Of a stretch of DNA of 64,000 bases, positions 1-11,790 are shown in pieces. The DNA comes from Bromus sterilis (lineage: Eukaryota > Streptophyta > Magnoliopsida > Poales > Poaceae). The position numbers and the translations under genes were made by a program. The notes under the pieces are model-generated. The model was not told where the DNA came from, ran no database searches, and was given only the letters and a program-made list of their open reading frames with translations. Numbering within the stretch: the first letter of the stretch is position 1; each line of letters begins with the position of its first letter. The stretch is from NCBI GenBank assembly GCA_950022295.1, contig OX465597.1, forward strand, positions 64,467,016 to 64,531,015. The letters are read 5' to 3'.

Positions 1-281
1 GGTATTTTCCGGGATTTTAATTCCATTAACCGGCGGCCGATGGAATTAAGCTGATATGCAAAACATCGCACCGAACGTGGCAACATTCTCGCATATCCCG
101 GGGAAAATGGCACGAGAAAAGGATCCTGACTTGCAACAAGGGCAGGGGAAATGTTGCAAGGTCACAGATTGTATGGATTTATCTGGTCGTCGACCAGTAT
201 CCAGGGGAAAATTTCCGGGAAGGAAAGCTCGGAAGGAATAACATCACAAAAATCGATAACCCGATTTTTGGGGTGTTACAC
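1..281 (-). repeat. LTR edge of element H, truncated by the window start
   Basis: Read on the minus strand this segment begins TGTAACACCCC, a common start for plant gypsy LTRs. It abruptly replaces LTR A sequence at 281/282. The adjoining LTR A copy stops at the equivalent of about base 1,200 of a 1,620-base LTR, so H probably inserted into that LTR, and CAAAC at 282-286 would be one arm of its target duplication. The other end lies outside the window, so size, family and completeness are unknown. No coding sequence is visible. Confidence 0.6.
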
Positions 282-1484
282 AAACCAATGCTAATTATTT
301 TATAAAGAAAGGAAGAGGCTCAAAAGCATGGGCGGTACGCCAAGACAAGTAGACCGAAATCCATCTGCATCTACCTACTAATTATCCACCTTGAGATATC
401 TATCCAGAACATCTCGCTGGTATTAAGTTGCGAATCCCACCCAAAGTGTAAACTCAAAGCAACGGACAACTGCATTAAAGAACTTTGCGTAAAGTACACA
501 ATCCTTGCACCCTCAAGTACAAGCACCATTGTTTTCCCCCTTGTGGCAATAGCACATCCCCTAGACTCATGTTTCTGTCACTCAAGCTAGTCATCGGGGA
601 GCATGAACCCACAATCATGCATAACTCTCCCTCTTGGAGTCACTACCTACTACTTGGCCAAAGCAATAAACAGCAACGGAGAAATGCAAGAATTACTCAA
701 GAACATAAATATAAAAGAGGAGAATCAAATATATTACTCAAACACAATCTGAACATAATCTCATAATCCATCGGATCCCAGCAAACTCAGCATAGCAACA
801 GCAGAAATATTACATATGTGCCTCGATCATGTAGGGCAGCTCACGAGGTCTAATCCATGAAGAACAAAGAGGGGAGGATAACATCACATAGCTACTTATC
901 ATAGACCCATGGTCCAAGTTGGACTAATCACGGTTCATCCGGGAAGCATCCATGGTGGTGGAGAAGCTCCCGGAGGTGGTTCCTCCCTCCGGCAGGGTGT
1001 CGGGAAAAGGTCTTCTGGTGCTCCCGATCTTGGAAGCGCGGCGGCGGCGGAACAGAGGAGAGATCGCGAAAAAAGGGTTCCCGTCTCGGGGGTTTCTCGT
1101 CACGAGGAATAAATAGGCGAAGGGGGGAAGCCAGGGGGCCACCAGGGGTCCAGGCGGCCCCCTGGCGCGGCCCCACCCTAGGGCGCGCCGGGAGGGCGCC
1201 TGGGGCCCTGGTGGGTCCCCTCTGGCTCCCCCTCGGTGATTATCGAAGCTTCTTCTACGCTGATTTTTTATTGGATTTTTCCCGAATTTTTGGAGCACTT
1301 TTTATATGGGGGAAACCTGAAATAGAAAAATAGCAGAAAACTGGAACTGGCACTGGGGTGCACTGAGTTAATAGGTTAGTCCAAATATGATCAAAAGTGT
1401 ATGGAAGTTCATCAATATCATAGCAATATCACACAAAAGAGGCATGGAGGAAGCAGAAATTATAGATACGTTTTGGACGTATCA
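282..1484 (-). repeat. LTR A copy A1 (minus strand), truncated
   Basis: This is the reverse complement of the LTR at 6084-7705 and of the copy at 40852-42495. It ends at 1484 with the family terminus, TGATACGTCCAAAACGTATC on the minus strand. It covers roughly the first 1,200 bases of the LTR and is cut at 281 by element H. It carries the GC-rich block (about 1130-1230) and the AT-rich regions typical of the other copies. Right of 1484 is CACTA element F, so A1 inserted into F. Whether A1 is a solo LTR or part of a full element cannot be seen. Confidence 0.8.
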
Positions 1485-1846
1485 GGTAGTCGAAAGCATC
1501 GAAACTCCGAAAATCTGGTAATCACTGTCTTTGTCTTTGGCCTCAGTATAGAATGTGTATCCATTGATATCATATGCTTGGTATGTGGCGACAGTGCACA
1601 TGGAGCCAACTGATAATGCATTATGAGCCTTTCATTCTCAACACCCATTGGAAATAGATTACTCCGAAGTCGGTCTTTGAACCAAGACGCAAATTTTGCG
1701 TTGTGTTGTCTACTTATTTGGCCCTCGGTCCTATTCCTCCTTGTCATTTCGTGTTGTTTCCTTAAAGTTTCCTCGTGATTTTGCGTCCAAGGAGTTATCA
1801 TTTCCGCATGTTATAGAACCACTGTGTGTGCCATATTGAATTCGTC

Positions 1847-3068
1847 CTATCGGTTTTGTGCATCCACATTCATATCATGCTTCAGTTGTGAGTGACCCAC
1901 TCCTTCAATCCTATTTGCGTGCTTACTAACGGGAAGACCAATTGACTCATCAACTTCGATATAATTCTTGCAGAACGATATACACTCCTCGTCCAGATAT
2001 GATTGCATGATGTTTCCATCCGGACATGCCTTGTTACGAACATACCCCTTCACTCTTCCATTCATTCTTTCGAATGGGAACATGGTATGCAAGAATGCTG
2101 GTCCAAGGTCTATAATTTGAGGGACAATATGGATTAGCAGATGCACCATAACATCGAAGAATGAGGGCGGGAAATACATCTCAAGCTCACATAGTATTGT
2201 AATGATCTCTTCCTTTAGTCTTGTCAGACACTTCATACTTATCGACTTTTGAGATATAACGTCAATTTTTTTGCAAAAGGTCAAGAAGTTTTTTGCGGAC
2301 ATGATCCTCCGTTACCCCTCTGAGAGCAACCGGAAGTAGTTGGGTCATCATCACGTGACAATCATGGGACTTAATTCCACTGAATCTATGTTTTTTGTAT
2401 CTAGATATCTATGGACTAACCCTGAGTAACTTGAAGTAACTTTGATACCGTCGAGGCACTTGAAAACTTGAGCAGGCTCGGCCTGGTCGAGGGTGAAGCA
2501 AGCTAGAGATAAATAATTAGATGACTTGGTTTTTCCCTTGTCGCCAAACGAGAATGCGCAACAGGTTGAAGTTCGCCCCTAATACCGATGTATTTCAAGT
2601 ATTGTCTCGCCCTCAACCCATCTTTACTCTTTTCTAGCATGTCGAAGAGTGCGCCAAGCAAACTCTCGCAGACATTCTTTGTGATGTGCATCATATCAAC
2701 GCTATGTGGCGTATTGAGTTTTTTTCCAATACTTCAAATCCCAAAAAAACGGATTTTCTTTACTTCCAGCAACATCTTCTCTTTAACATGTTTTTTCTTC
2801 TGTCCTGCCTTTTTTTATCTTCTTTCCTGGCTTAGCGCAGTCTATCCAATTGTTCAACATCGCATTGATTTCTTCTCCAGACCTCTTACGTGGTGCCTCC
2901 ATGGTCTCTATTGTGTTGTCAAACAGATCTGCACGTTATCTCCACTCATCATCTATGTCAAGCCACCTTCAATGGCCCATGAACACGATTTTTTGACTGC
3001 CATCTTGCGATATCTGCCAAAAAGACGTTTCATAGAAACATTTAACACACCCAATATGTCCATGGCAC
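1847..3068 (-). pseudogene. tnp2-type CACTA transposase, C-terminal half
   Basis: Translating the minus strand gives fragments diagnostic of the plant CACTA TNP2 transposase C-terminus. These include CELEMYFPPSFFD, the FPFERMNG segment and GYVRNKACPDG at 1847-2302, and an ITKNVCESLLG-type segment at 2503-2694. They belong to the region catalogued as DUF4218 plus the tail of the transposase domain. Between them the frame changes and stops occur, for example a TGA just after a VFMGH motif near 2970-2980. The segment continues directly from 7711-9110: removing element A and one GCTTG copy rejoins the reading frame, giving a CHG-type motif right at the junction. Not functional. The CACTA assignment is firm; exact exon limits are not. 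Confidence 0.85.
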
Positions 3069-3073
3069 GCTTG

Positions 3074-3597
3074 TGATACGTCCAAAACGTATCTATAATT
3101 TCTTCTTCCTCCATGCATGTTTTGTGTGATTTTGCTAGGTTCTAGATACACTTTCATACACTTTTGATCATATTTGGACTAACCTATTAACTCAGTGCAC
3201 CCCACTGCCAGTTCTTGTTTTCTGCTATTTTTCTATTTCAGTTTTCCCCCATATAAAAAGTGCTAGAAAAATTCCGGGAAAAATACAGGAAAAATCAGCG
3301 TACAGGAAGCTTCGCGAAGAGCCCGAGTGGGGCCAGAGGGGATCCAGGGGGGCCCAGGCGGCCACCCGGCGCGGCCCCACCCTTGGCCGCGCCAGGGCGG
3401 GCGCCTGGGGCCCCTGGTCCACCTCTGGCTGCCCCCTTCGCCTATTTATTCTCCGTCACGGGGAAACTCCGAAGACAGAACCCTATTTCGCAAACTCGCC
3501 TCTGTTCCGCCGCCGCCACGCTTCCGAGATCAGGAGCACCAGAAGACCTCTTCCCGGCACCCTGCCGGAGGGAGGGCCTACCTCCGGGAGTTGCAGA
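3074..3597 (+). repeat. 5' LTR of element A, truncated
   Basis: It aligns by eye with the first third of the 3' LTR at 6084: the same TGATACGTCC start, a GC-rich block around 3340-3430, a TATTTATT motif at about 3443-3450, and a CCTCCGGGAGT motif just before divergence near 3597. Beyond that point the sequence matches the 3' internal part of the family rather than LTR. The break is therefore a deletion joining mid-LTR to internal sequence. Confidence 0.85.
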
Positions 3598-6083
3598 AGT
3601 ACCCCTAAAAAATTCTTTACTATCTGTTGTTCTGTTTTTCACAGATCTGCCACGTTTTGTCTCTCCTAACTTTTTCAAACCTTAAGCTTGCTTTTTCTTT
3701 GCAAAAACTTTTTGGCACTCTTGAGAAATAGTAGCTCTTCAAGAATATCTTTATATCCAGTGGAAAGTTTTTATTTATTAAGGGTACTAACCTCTCTAAT
3801 CAGCTTATGATAAGTTATGTATGAAGGAAGTTTTCAAGTGTGCGATGGAAGATGATGAAAGAAGATCCAAGAGTGTCAAGCGCTCAAGCTTGGGGATGCC
3901 CCCATGCATCCCCAATAAATATTCAAGGAGACTCAAGCGTCTAAAGCTTGGGGATGCCCCCGTGCATCCCCTTCTCCATCAACAATCATCAGTTCGTCCT
4001 TCGTCTCACTATATTTTTATCACTTCATTCGTTATGTGCTATGCTTGGAGCGTCTCGCTCTTAGGTTTTGTTTTTAGTTTTCTTTAGCTTTTCTTGCTAT
4101 TCATAACAATTTAGATCCCGTCTTACTTTGTGTGGGAGAGAAACACGCTCCACTTTCAAAATTTAGAACACATCATAGGATTTTTCCTGCTTATCTTTTT
4201 GCTTTTGTGTGTTCTTTATCTTTTCATAGCTACTGCCATGTTTAGTTTTAGTCTTAGTTTGTATTTAGCAAGTACCTTGGCTTTTTTTTAGTTTGTTGCT
4301 GGAACTCTTTTTAGTTTTCATGTTTATCTTGTTAAGAGAGTTGGTTGTTGCACTGAGTTAAGTCTTGTCTTTAAAGTAGGTAATTGAGGTTGCTATTTAA
4401 TTTTAGTAGTAACTTGCAATAGTTTTGAGGTATTGATGTGAGTAATGTTTGAACTTTTGGTGTCAAGAGCTCTAGCCTATTAGTGATAGGTGTCGTATTT
4501 TGGGCAATCCGTGTGTATTTTCAAAACCTACAAAACCAGTTGAGAACTCTAGCTACTAGATGGATCACTAATCTTTGGAGGGATCGAATATCAGAGAACA
4601 CTCACGTACAATGAGTCGAGGATGCGCAAGGATAACCAAACCCCCATGCACTCCTCCTCGGGGTACTTGTCTCTTTGTGAACCTCCTTATTAGATTGAGA
4701 GTTACCGATAATAAGTGCATGAGTTCTTCGGACTAATGTAATTATTGAAAGTTGACACTTCCACCTTCCCATATTTTGCTAGCCTCTCCCGTGCCGTGCA
4801 TTGCCTCCTCACTCCGAGAGTTGGTTTCCACCTTCACCGGTACATCCAAACCCTTGGCATGATACGCTCTGTCATCATAAACCTCCTTATATCTTTCCTC
4901 AAAACAGCCACCATACCTACCTATCAAGGCATTTCCATAGCCTTTTCGAGTTATATTGCCATGCAACATCCACCCCTTCATGACTTTATCTTCATGTCAT
5001 ACATGTTCCTGCTACACTGGCAGCGACATACATTGCATACATCATGATAGTTACATCTTATTTATGATTTTGAGTACCTTGTAAAGTGTGAAAGATCTCC
5101 ATTACCTTCTTGTAAAATAGAGTGTTGCCCTTAAGTGAGGAAAAGATCCCAAAGTGGACACAATAAAAGATCCCAAAGAGGACAAATGAGAGTTAAATAG
5201 AAAGAGCCATTGAGGCCACAAAAAAATACAAAAAAATAGAAAAAAAGAGAAAAAAGAAATAAAAAGAGAGAAAGGGGCAACACTACTATCCTTTTGAGAG
5301 ATCCACACTAGTACTCCCTTTATATCCTTGTACTCCATAGAGATGATCATTATGCATATAGCTATGTGGGGACCTTCACACTATAGAACTTGGCTTGCAT
5401 ATTCCAAGGATGAGCCTCCTCAAACGAGCTCTAGGTCTTCATGAGCGAGCAAGTTAGATGCACCCCCACTAGTTCCTTTGGAGAGCTTCCTAGCTCGCAT
5501 GTGCATCCGTTGCATGGCAATCCCTACTCCTCACATCATATCTATCATTTGGCATCTCTTGCCTATGATTGTCCTCATTGATGTGAGCCTTTCTCATCCT
5601 TTTTGTCTTCCTCCTCCGTACTTCTCTCTTTGCCATCCTAAGTGTCAACTCTCGTGCTTACGCTCATCCATTGCATGAGTGCTCAAAATATTGAAAAGGA
5701 GTGGATCAAATTGACTTGTACCTGGCTAGTGGTCTGGGGACGAGTCAAGATAAGATTCCAGAAGAGGACCAAGTGTGAAACTTTAGTAGATTGAGTTCTC
5801 AACAAAAATAATTTTTTCTCGTATTCCCTATCCCCCTTCTTGCACGCAAACACCATCTGGAGACATTCGAGTCACGGACAGCGAGAGCTCTTGCACCTAA
5901 TGTTCTTTTGTTGCTTGTTTCAATGCTAATATAGACTCTTGCATGTTATGACTTGAATTGAATCTCTAACCTTGATTGCTTTACTTTTCAAAGTTCTTTT
6001 ATGGTTGCTAGCATGTCACCATAGAAATTATGCTGTTATCATTTACCTACTCGAGGACGAGTAGGAATTAAGCTTGGGGATGT
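3598..6083 (+). other. Non-coding 3' internal region of element A
   Basis: About 2.5 kb without a recognisable protein. It is AT-rich, with an A-rich tract at 5218-5270 and two copies of a GGGGATG...CATCCCC hairpin at 3890-3915 and about 3948-3973. It ends with a purine-rich stretch, AAGCTTGGGGATG, at about 6069-6081, immediately before the 3' LTR, which is where plus-strand DNA synthesis is normally primed. Short open frames here show no family motif. Confidence 0.7.
3890..3973 (+). repeat. Two tandem GGGGATG/CATCCCC hairpins in element A
   Basis: At 3890-3915 a 10-base arm TTGGGGATGC is followed six bases later by its exact reverse complement. A second copy at about 3948-3973 keeps an 8-base stem (GGGGATGC/GCATCCCC). 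Each is preceded by AAGCTTGGGGATG-like sequence, which also occurs directly in front of the 3' LTR. They resemble extra copies of the polypurine tract with an added complementary arm. Confidence 0.75.
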
Positions 6084-7705
6084 TGATACGTCCAAAACGT
6101 ATCTATAATTTCTGCTTGCTCCATGCATGTTTTGTGTGATATTGCTAGGTTCTAGATACACTTTCATACACTTTTGATCATATTTGGACTAACCTATTAA
6201 CTCAGTGCACCCCAGTGCCAGTTCCTGTTTTCTGTTGTTTTTCTATTTCAGTTTTCCCCCATACAAAAAGTGCCAGAAAAATTTCGGGAAAAATACAGGA
6301 AAAATCAGCGTACAGGAAGCTTCGCAAAGAGTCCGAGTGGGGCTAGAGGGGAGCCAGGGGGCCCAGGCGGCCACCCGGCGCGGCCCCACCCCTGGCCGCG
6401 CCAGGGGGGCGCCTGGAGCCCCTGGTCCACCTCTGGCTGCCCCCCTTCGCCTATTTATTCTCCTTCACGGGGAAACTCTGAAGACAGAACCCTATTTCGC
6501 AAACTCGCCTCTGTTCCGCCGCCGCCGCGCTTCCGAGATCGGTAGCACCAGAAGACCTCTTCCCGGCACCCTGCTGGAGGGAGGGCCGACCTCCGGGAGT
6601 CTCCTATCCACCATGGATGCTCCCCGGATGTTTCGTGTGTAGTTTTCCTTGGACCATGGGTACGTGATCAGTAGCTATGTGATGTTCTCCTCCCCTCTTT
6701 TTTCTTCATGGTTTAGACCTCGTGAGCTGCCCTACATGATCGAGGCACTTTTGTAATCTTTCTGCTATTGCTATGCAGAGTTTGATGGGATCTGATGGAT
6801 TATGAGATTATGTTCAGATTGTGATAGAGTAATATATTTGGTTTTTATCTCTTATATTTTTGTTCCTAAGTAATTCTTGCATGTTCTCCGTTGCGGTTTA
6901 TTGCTTTGGCCAAGTAGTAGGTAGTGACTCCAAGAGGGAACGTTATGCTCGATTGTGGGTTCATGCCCCCCGATGACACGCTTGAGTGACAGAAACATGA
7001 GTCTAGGGGATGTGCTGTTGCCACAAGGGGGAAAACAACGGTGCTTGTAACCGCGGTTGCAAGGATTGTTTACTTTATGCAAAGTTCTTTTTAATGCAGT
7101 TGTCTGTTGCTTTGGGTTTACACTTTGGGTGGGGCTCGCAACTTAATACCAGCGAGATGTTCTGGATAGATATCTCAAGGTGGATGATTAGTAGTAGATG
7201 CAGTTGGATTACGGTCTACTTATTTTGGCGTACTGCCCGTGCTTTTGAGCCTCTTCCTTTCTTTTGTAGCATAGTTAGCATTGCGGTGCGTTCATAATCC
7301 TGTCAATTGCCCTTCTGTAATTTGTTTACCTCGCATAGCAGTTTTATCGTCTTTTGGGAGAGAGACATCACTAGTGAACATCACGTATCCCGGTCCATAT
7401 CCTTATTACTGTTTCCACGCTTATTTACTTTCCTGCTTTTTACTTTCAGTTGCTATCATTATCCTTGTGTTTTACCCTTTGTGAACAACAAGACCGGAGA
7501 GATTAACAACCTCTCTGAACTTCGTTGGGAACAAAGTTATCTGTGTCTGTGTGCAGGTCCACGTCAGTTGCGCCACTGACACCTACTTATCATCTCTGGA
7601 TTCCTACTGGAGACAAACCTTGGTATCTTCACCGAGGGAAACTTGCTGCTGCGCTACATCTTAACCTTCCACTTGGGGTAACCAACGAAGGGCGAGAATC
7701 CATCA
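6084..7705 (+). repeat. 3' LTR of element A, full length
   Basis: 1,622 bases from TGATACGTCC to CATCA, followed by the GCTTG target duplication. The LTR has a GC-rich block at about 6340-6430 with an inverted GGCGCGGCC/GGCCGCGCC motif and a TATTTATT element at 6452-6459 that could serve as TATA box. A long AT-rich second half follows. It is the most complete reference for LTR A in the window; copies A1, A2 and A3 align to it. The 5' terminus carries a short palindrome, GATACGT...ACGTATC. Confidence 0.88.
6452..6459 (+). promoter_or_regulatory. Putative TATA box of LTR A
   Basis: TATTTATT directly after the GC-rich block, conserved at about 3443-3450 and again near 41222-41229 in copy A2, and in reverse in A1. 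Its position about 370 bases into the LTR, ahead of a CT-rich leader-like stretch, fits a U3/R boundary. Assignment rests on sequence only. Confidence 0.4.
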
Positions 7706-7710
7706 GCTTG

Positions 7711-9110
7711 GCCGGAGATATATTCATGTCCCAAATAGTCTTGTACCATAGTGATCATTGCTGCTCTCATGTTGAAATTATCTCCTTTGTTTGCGTCCCA
7801 CATCCTCACTCCTTCAACCTTCCATAAAATCTCCAATTCCTCCTTCAATAGCTCAAGATATGTGTTGATATCATTGCCTGGTTGGATCAGCCCTTGAACT
7901 ACCATTACCATGTGTATGTATTTCTGCTTCATGCATTTCCAAGGGGGATGTTGTACATCCATACAAACACGGGCCATGTACTATGATTGGTGCTTTGTTT
8001 GCCAAACGGATTTAGTCTATTCAAACTTACTCCCAACCTAAGGTTTCTTGGTTCTGCTGCGAATTCTGGTTCAAGTAAGTCTAGTGCTTTCCACTGAACA
8101 CCATCTGCAATGTGTCTTAGAATGCCATCTTTTTTGGACTCATGAGTCCTAGTCTTGTGCCAAGTCATGTTCACTGCCTCCTTCGCATCGGCGAAATAAC
8201 GTTGCAGGCAAGGAATGAGCGGAAAGTACCATACAAACTTTTGAGGGTCCTTCTTTCCACGCTTGAATCGGGGTTCTTTGCAAATTGTACACTCTATTTT
8301 GTCCTCATTTTCGTTCTCATAAATGATGCAATCAATTATGCATGTGTGATATCTTACGTGCGGTAAATCAAGAGGGCACACGATCTTCTTCGCCTCTTCG
8401 ACACTACGAGGCAACATATTCCCCTTGGGAAAAACAATCTGTAAATAACTCAATTGAGCATCCAAGCTTGCGTATGTGCACTTGTACCTTACCTTGATGT
8501 CTAAGACTTTTAGTGTGACGTGTAGGCGGGTGTGCTCAGGATCACAACCTTTATACAGTGCAGTTATGGCGTCTATTTCAAGTTGTGTCAACTTATGAGT
8601 CTCTTTAAATGCAGATCTTTCATTATTCGTCTTCTTCCGAAGCAGTTCTTGAAGATGACGATCATTCAACATTGAAGCCAATGACGTCTCCTGCGTTGCA
8701 ACATCCTGTGTCTCCTGATCCGGATCCGCCTCTTCAGTCCGGGTGTTTCTTCATTTCCTCCTCCCGCCGTATGTTCACCATTATCCCTCCTTCCAGAGGT
8801 TCTTCATCATCGAAAGGGTTTTTCGCTCCATTAGGCGCTCCATCGCCGTTGGAAGCCTCGTCCTCATCCTTTTCACCGTGCAGTGTCCATCGTGTGTAAC
8901 CATCCATGAAACCATAAAGGAGCAAGTGCACCAGCACGGTGCCAGTAAACGGGTCCATGAGATGTCCATTTTTGCACACCTTACATGGACATGACACCTA
9001 CGACTCACCGATCCGTATCATATTTGACACTGCAAACGTGATAAATCCCTTGACACTCCGACCCATAAGGAATGATCCGATGTATATCAAGGTCTGCAAA
9101 TGGTATAAAA
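7711..9110 (-). pseudogene. tnp2-type CACTA transposase, N-terminal half
   Basis: Minus-strand translation from about 9110 downward shows a transposase-associated N-terminal domain with a CPCKVCKNG zinc-binding-like motif and GFMDGYTRW (8734-8997). A long segment (7929-8681) carries CTICKEPRFKRGKK and a YFPLIPCLQRYF motif, followed by PGNDINTYLELL and FNMRAAMITMVQDYLG (7711-7977). These are characteristic of the TNP2 family of plant CACTA transposases, which bind and cut their terminal repeats in the nucleus. The coding line changes frame between 8734 and 8681 and near 7950, and a stop precedes the CPCKVC motif. At 7711 the gene is interrupted by element A. Not functional. Confidence 0.88.
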
Positions 9111-9892
9111 AGAATTAATATATTAATTACCAACGAGATCGACTTAAAATTTTGGCATGACCTATCCTAAAAATGGGACACATTTGGTGCCAAAAATTTG
9201 ACGAAACAGAAATGAATCAACGTTTCGCCAAAACAATGCCACTCCATATGTAACCCTGAATCTAATCAAACACTCGATCCAAAGCAAACAATCAAGAAGA
9301 TTGATCAAGTTGCTTTCTTTACCTACGCGGGGATCAAAGTGTAGAGAGCTAGGTAGGCCGCCCGGGGGATGAGTTCGAACGTGCTAGTTGTCGATCCATG
9401 CATCTAGCCAGTGGATGGCCTTCGTACATATCATGGTGGGCACCATTAATGAAGGAAATTTAATGCTAGTGTAAGTGGATGGAGAGAGGAGGTAGAAGAA
9501 GTGAAGCTAGAGGGGGATATGCCGTGGGTCAAACATAACTAATGGTGCAATCTTATTAATGGCGTCGCAACCAGATTGCAAAGACATCACTATGTGGGCA
9601 CCAAACAGGGTACATCCCGTGGGTCCACAAAGTTTTTTGTGGCGTTTATAAATTTAACACACCATAGATATTTAATATAGTGCTGGTGTTCGATAATTTC
9701 GATACGTAAGCTCTATCTTTCCCCGCATCAGCAAGATGGGTCCCACTGAGAAGTGACATCCAAAACAAATCTCACGTCAGCAATAACGACATACAACTGG
9801 CGTACAAAAAAGTGAGACGTCAGCGCTATTTGGAAAAAATATCCTTGGCATGTTTGAAATTTTAGGCGCCAACAATTAAGATTGGGGATACG

Positions 9893-9908
9893 CTTTTTCC
9901 TACTAGTG
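9893..9908 (-). repeat. CACTA terminal inverted repeat of element F
   Basis: The minus strand reads CACTAGTAGGAAAAAG from 9908 down to 9893. This is the outer end of the element on the 5' side of the transposase gene. TTG at 9909-9911 would be one arm of the 3-bp target duplication. The partner end is not in the window. Confidence 0.8.
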
Positions 9909-11240
9909 TTGATGTGTTTTAATTATGAACTTGCTTCGTTGAACTATGTGAGAATTTTTTTTTGTTGAATTTGTGCCGAATCGGAGTTGAAACTCGACGG
10001 CTGGGGGACCGAACTTGGGGGCGGCTAGGAACCGGAGCCCTCCACGCCAAAAATAGCGTCGGCAAGCCCCAAAAAGGCGCTATTTTCTACCTAAAAACAC
10101 CCTTGGGGGAGGGGGCACGATTGTTGGAGAGGCTCTTGCTATGCTGCCGCTTCTGGATTTGTAGAGGGCAGGGGAGGACACACTTTGTAGTGGGGTTGCT
10201 GGTGACCAGGGGAGGAAGGTCGCGGGGCGTGGTGCGCCCATGCCATCGGAGAGGCATGCGGGTGACAATTCTGAAGGGGAGAAGATGTTGTGCACTAATG
10301 TTGTTGTGGTCTCGTGTACATAGTTGTTCTTAATAAATAGAAACATGTATTTTTCCTACAAAAAATTACAGTACTTCAATTTAGATGGTCCTGAGTATTT
10401 CAGTATTTCCATCTAGACTTATGCCATCCAATTTTTGGTCTAGCAAAGCATATATTATATATACTAGCAAAACATGTTCCTATCTTTTCGGTTTGAGATG
10501 TAGTACTTCAAATTTTGTGTACAGTCAAATGTAATAGACTCATAATGTAAACAAAAGTAACGAACTAATCAAAGTGTTCAAAATTTTGTAAGAAATAAAA
10601 TTATATAAATGCAAAATTGAGCGATACCCTAATGTTTTATCACTGTTTGACGTATTATTAATATTGAGTCATCCGGCCATACATTTATTTCGAATCAAGA
10701 GGTGTGTGTGAGTAGAAAGTAAGACTACTCCATATCCATTCTCAAGAGAAACAAGTCAACTGGCTGGTGGATGCCGAGGCCACCAATGATGAAAACACCG
10801 TCACCGCCTTGCACTCAAACACTATGGATATGTTGTAGCTATTTTTTGGTCCTGAACCGCCATTGATCGATGAAGCCAGCAATGACGACAAGTTCCCAGT
10901 ATATCTTGATATGTAAGGCTTGAGACATCCGGACATTGCCGACCAGGAAGGAAGCGAGGAAACCAATTCACTTGATCGATCGAAGTGAGTTCTACCATCA
11001 TGCATACCAATACCATTCAACCGCCCCGACATGTGTTTATGTATTTTTTTTCCTTTTCTGTTGCAATGCACGAGCACAATTGCTAGTCTATAAAGCGAAC
11101 AACAGGAAAATTGTCGCTTGGTGCGAGTGATCGATCACTGTCAGATATTAAGCACATATTTTGGCACACTTCCCTCTTCCATGACATTTTTTTTTGCCGT
11201 TGGCTCGACGAACTCCTGCCGCGACCCTTATGCACAACAC
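9909..11240. other. Low-repeat interval, no recognised gene
   Basis: About 1.3 kb with no TE protein. A GC-richer part (about 9960-10330) has short open frames on both strands but no motif I know; it also contains a near-inverted AAATAGCG...CGCTATTTT pair (about 10051-10088) of the kind found in small DNA transposons. From 10340 to 10740 it is AT-rich with nothing visible. At 10742-11020 the minus strand has a short open stretch that might be an exon fragment, with no identifiable family. It is bounded by CACTA F on the left and a GA microsatellite on the right. Confidence 0.5.
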
Positions 11241-11282
11241 AGAGAGAGAGAGAGAGAGAGAGATGGAGAGAGAGAGAGAGAG
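11241..11282 (+). repeat. (GA)n microsatellite
   Basis: An AG dinucleotide run, interrupted once by ATGG near 11261-11264, then a second AG run. A weaker AG-rich tail continues to about 11295. Simple sequence repeat with no coding role evident. Confidence 0.95.
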
Positions 11283-11531
11283 CAGGTGAGAGAGGCGACT
11301 CACTCACTTGCCGCAGCTGTCCATCCCGCTGCCCTCCCTGGCAACCTCATCCCCTCGCTTCCACTTCACCTTCTACCCCGCAATGACGACAACGTGGAGG
11401 AGTTCTCGCACCCCACTTCAGCTGTGCTGAAGGAGGCGGTCGATGCTTGCGGGAATGACAGATCCGGCGGCTCCGCGTTGCGTGTCGCGATGATGCCGAC
11501 CGCCGCGAGCTGCCTCAACGTAGGAGGAGAG

Positions 11532-11790
11532 TGTTAGGAAATCGACACGCGAAGAACAACCAGAAGAACGAAAATCAACATAAGGGACACACAAATTTAA
11601 CGTGGAAAACCCTTCTGTGAAGAAGGGAAAAATCATGTGCGCCAGCCAGCGAACTATTCCTTATTGTGAAGGTGTTACAAATGCCGAGGGATTTACAACT
11701 GATTTGACTTATCTTGTGTGGCCGCATAGAAGGCATTATATAGGTGGTAAGAGAGACCTATGTCAATACTGATCCATACCTGTCATCAAT
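11532..11790 (+). repeat. Copia-like LTR fragment
   Basis: It starts TGTTAGGAAATC and contains AACGTGGAAAACCC followed by a GAAGAAGGG stretch, a pattern common in plant copia LTRs. It is followed near 11790 by gag-related sequence in the opposite orientation, so its right edge is a rearrangement junction rather than a clean LTR end. The preceding GC-rich stretch (11290-11530) has an open frame with no recognised domain. Confidence 0.45.

Larger units (their letters stand above)
3074..7705 (+). mobile_element. Gypsy-type LTR element A, internally deleted
   Basis: A perfect 5-bp target duplication, GCTTG, flanks the element (3069-3073 and 7706-7710). The 5' LTR begins TGATACGTCC at 3074 and is cut after about 524 bases. 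The 3' LTR runs 6084-7705 (1,622 bases) and ends in CATCA. The 5' LTR remnant runs straight into internal 3' sequence, so the rest of the LTR, primer-binding site, gag and pol are all missing. A purine-rich stretch around AAGCTTGGGGATG lies directly before the 3' LTR. Because the duplication is intact, the large deletion happened inside the element after insertion, or a deleted RNA copy was inserted. The LTR start resembles that of element B, whose gag is of Athila type, but A has no protein to confirm lineage. Confidence 0.9.
1485..9908 (-). mobile_element. CACTA transposon F, left end missing, interrupted by gypsy element A
   Basis: Its right terminus, read on the minus strand, is CACTAGTAGGAAAAAG (9908 down to 9893), the start of a CACTA-superfamily terminal inverted repeat. 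Inside, on the minus strand, lie remnants of a tnp2-type transposase gene: an N-terminal half at about 7711-9110 and a C-terminal half at 1847-3068, separated by gypsy element A at 3074-7705. The opposite end lies left of 1484, beyond LTR A1, so the matching repeat and the 3-bp target duplication cannot be checked. The transposase has several stops and frameshifts, so the copy is non-autonomous. Positions 9111-9892 are its 5' non-coding and subterminal sequence, with no recognisable gene. Confidence 0.88.

Noticed and set aside
924..1298. 124-codon minus-strand frame in LTR A1
   Set aside because: GC-rich LTR block; same frame is broken in other LTR A copies.
9960..10346. Possible host gene right of CACTA F
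   Set aside because: Frames on both strands are short and contain no known motif; could equally be a small DNA transposon.
11241..11282. Open frame through the GA repeat (RERERE)
   Set aside because: Product of the microsatellite.
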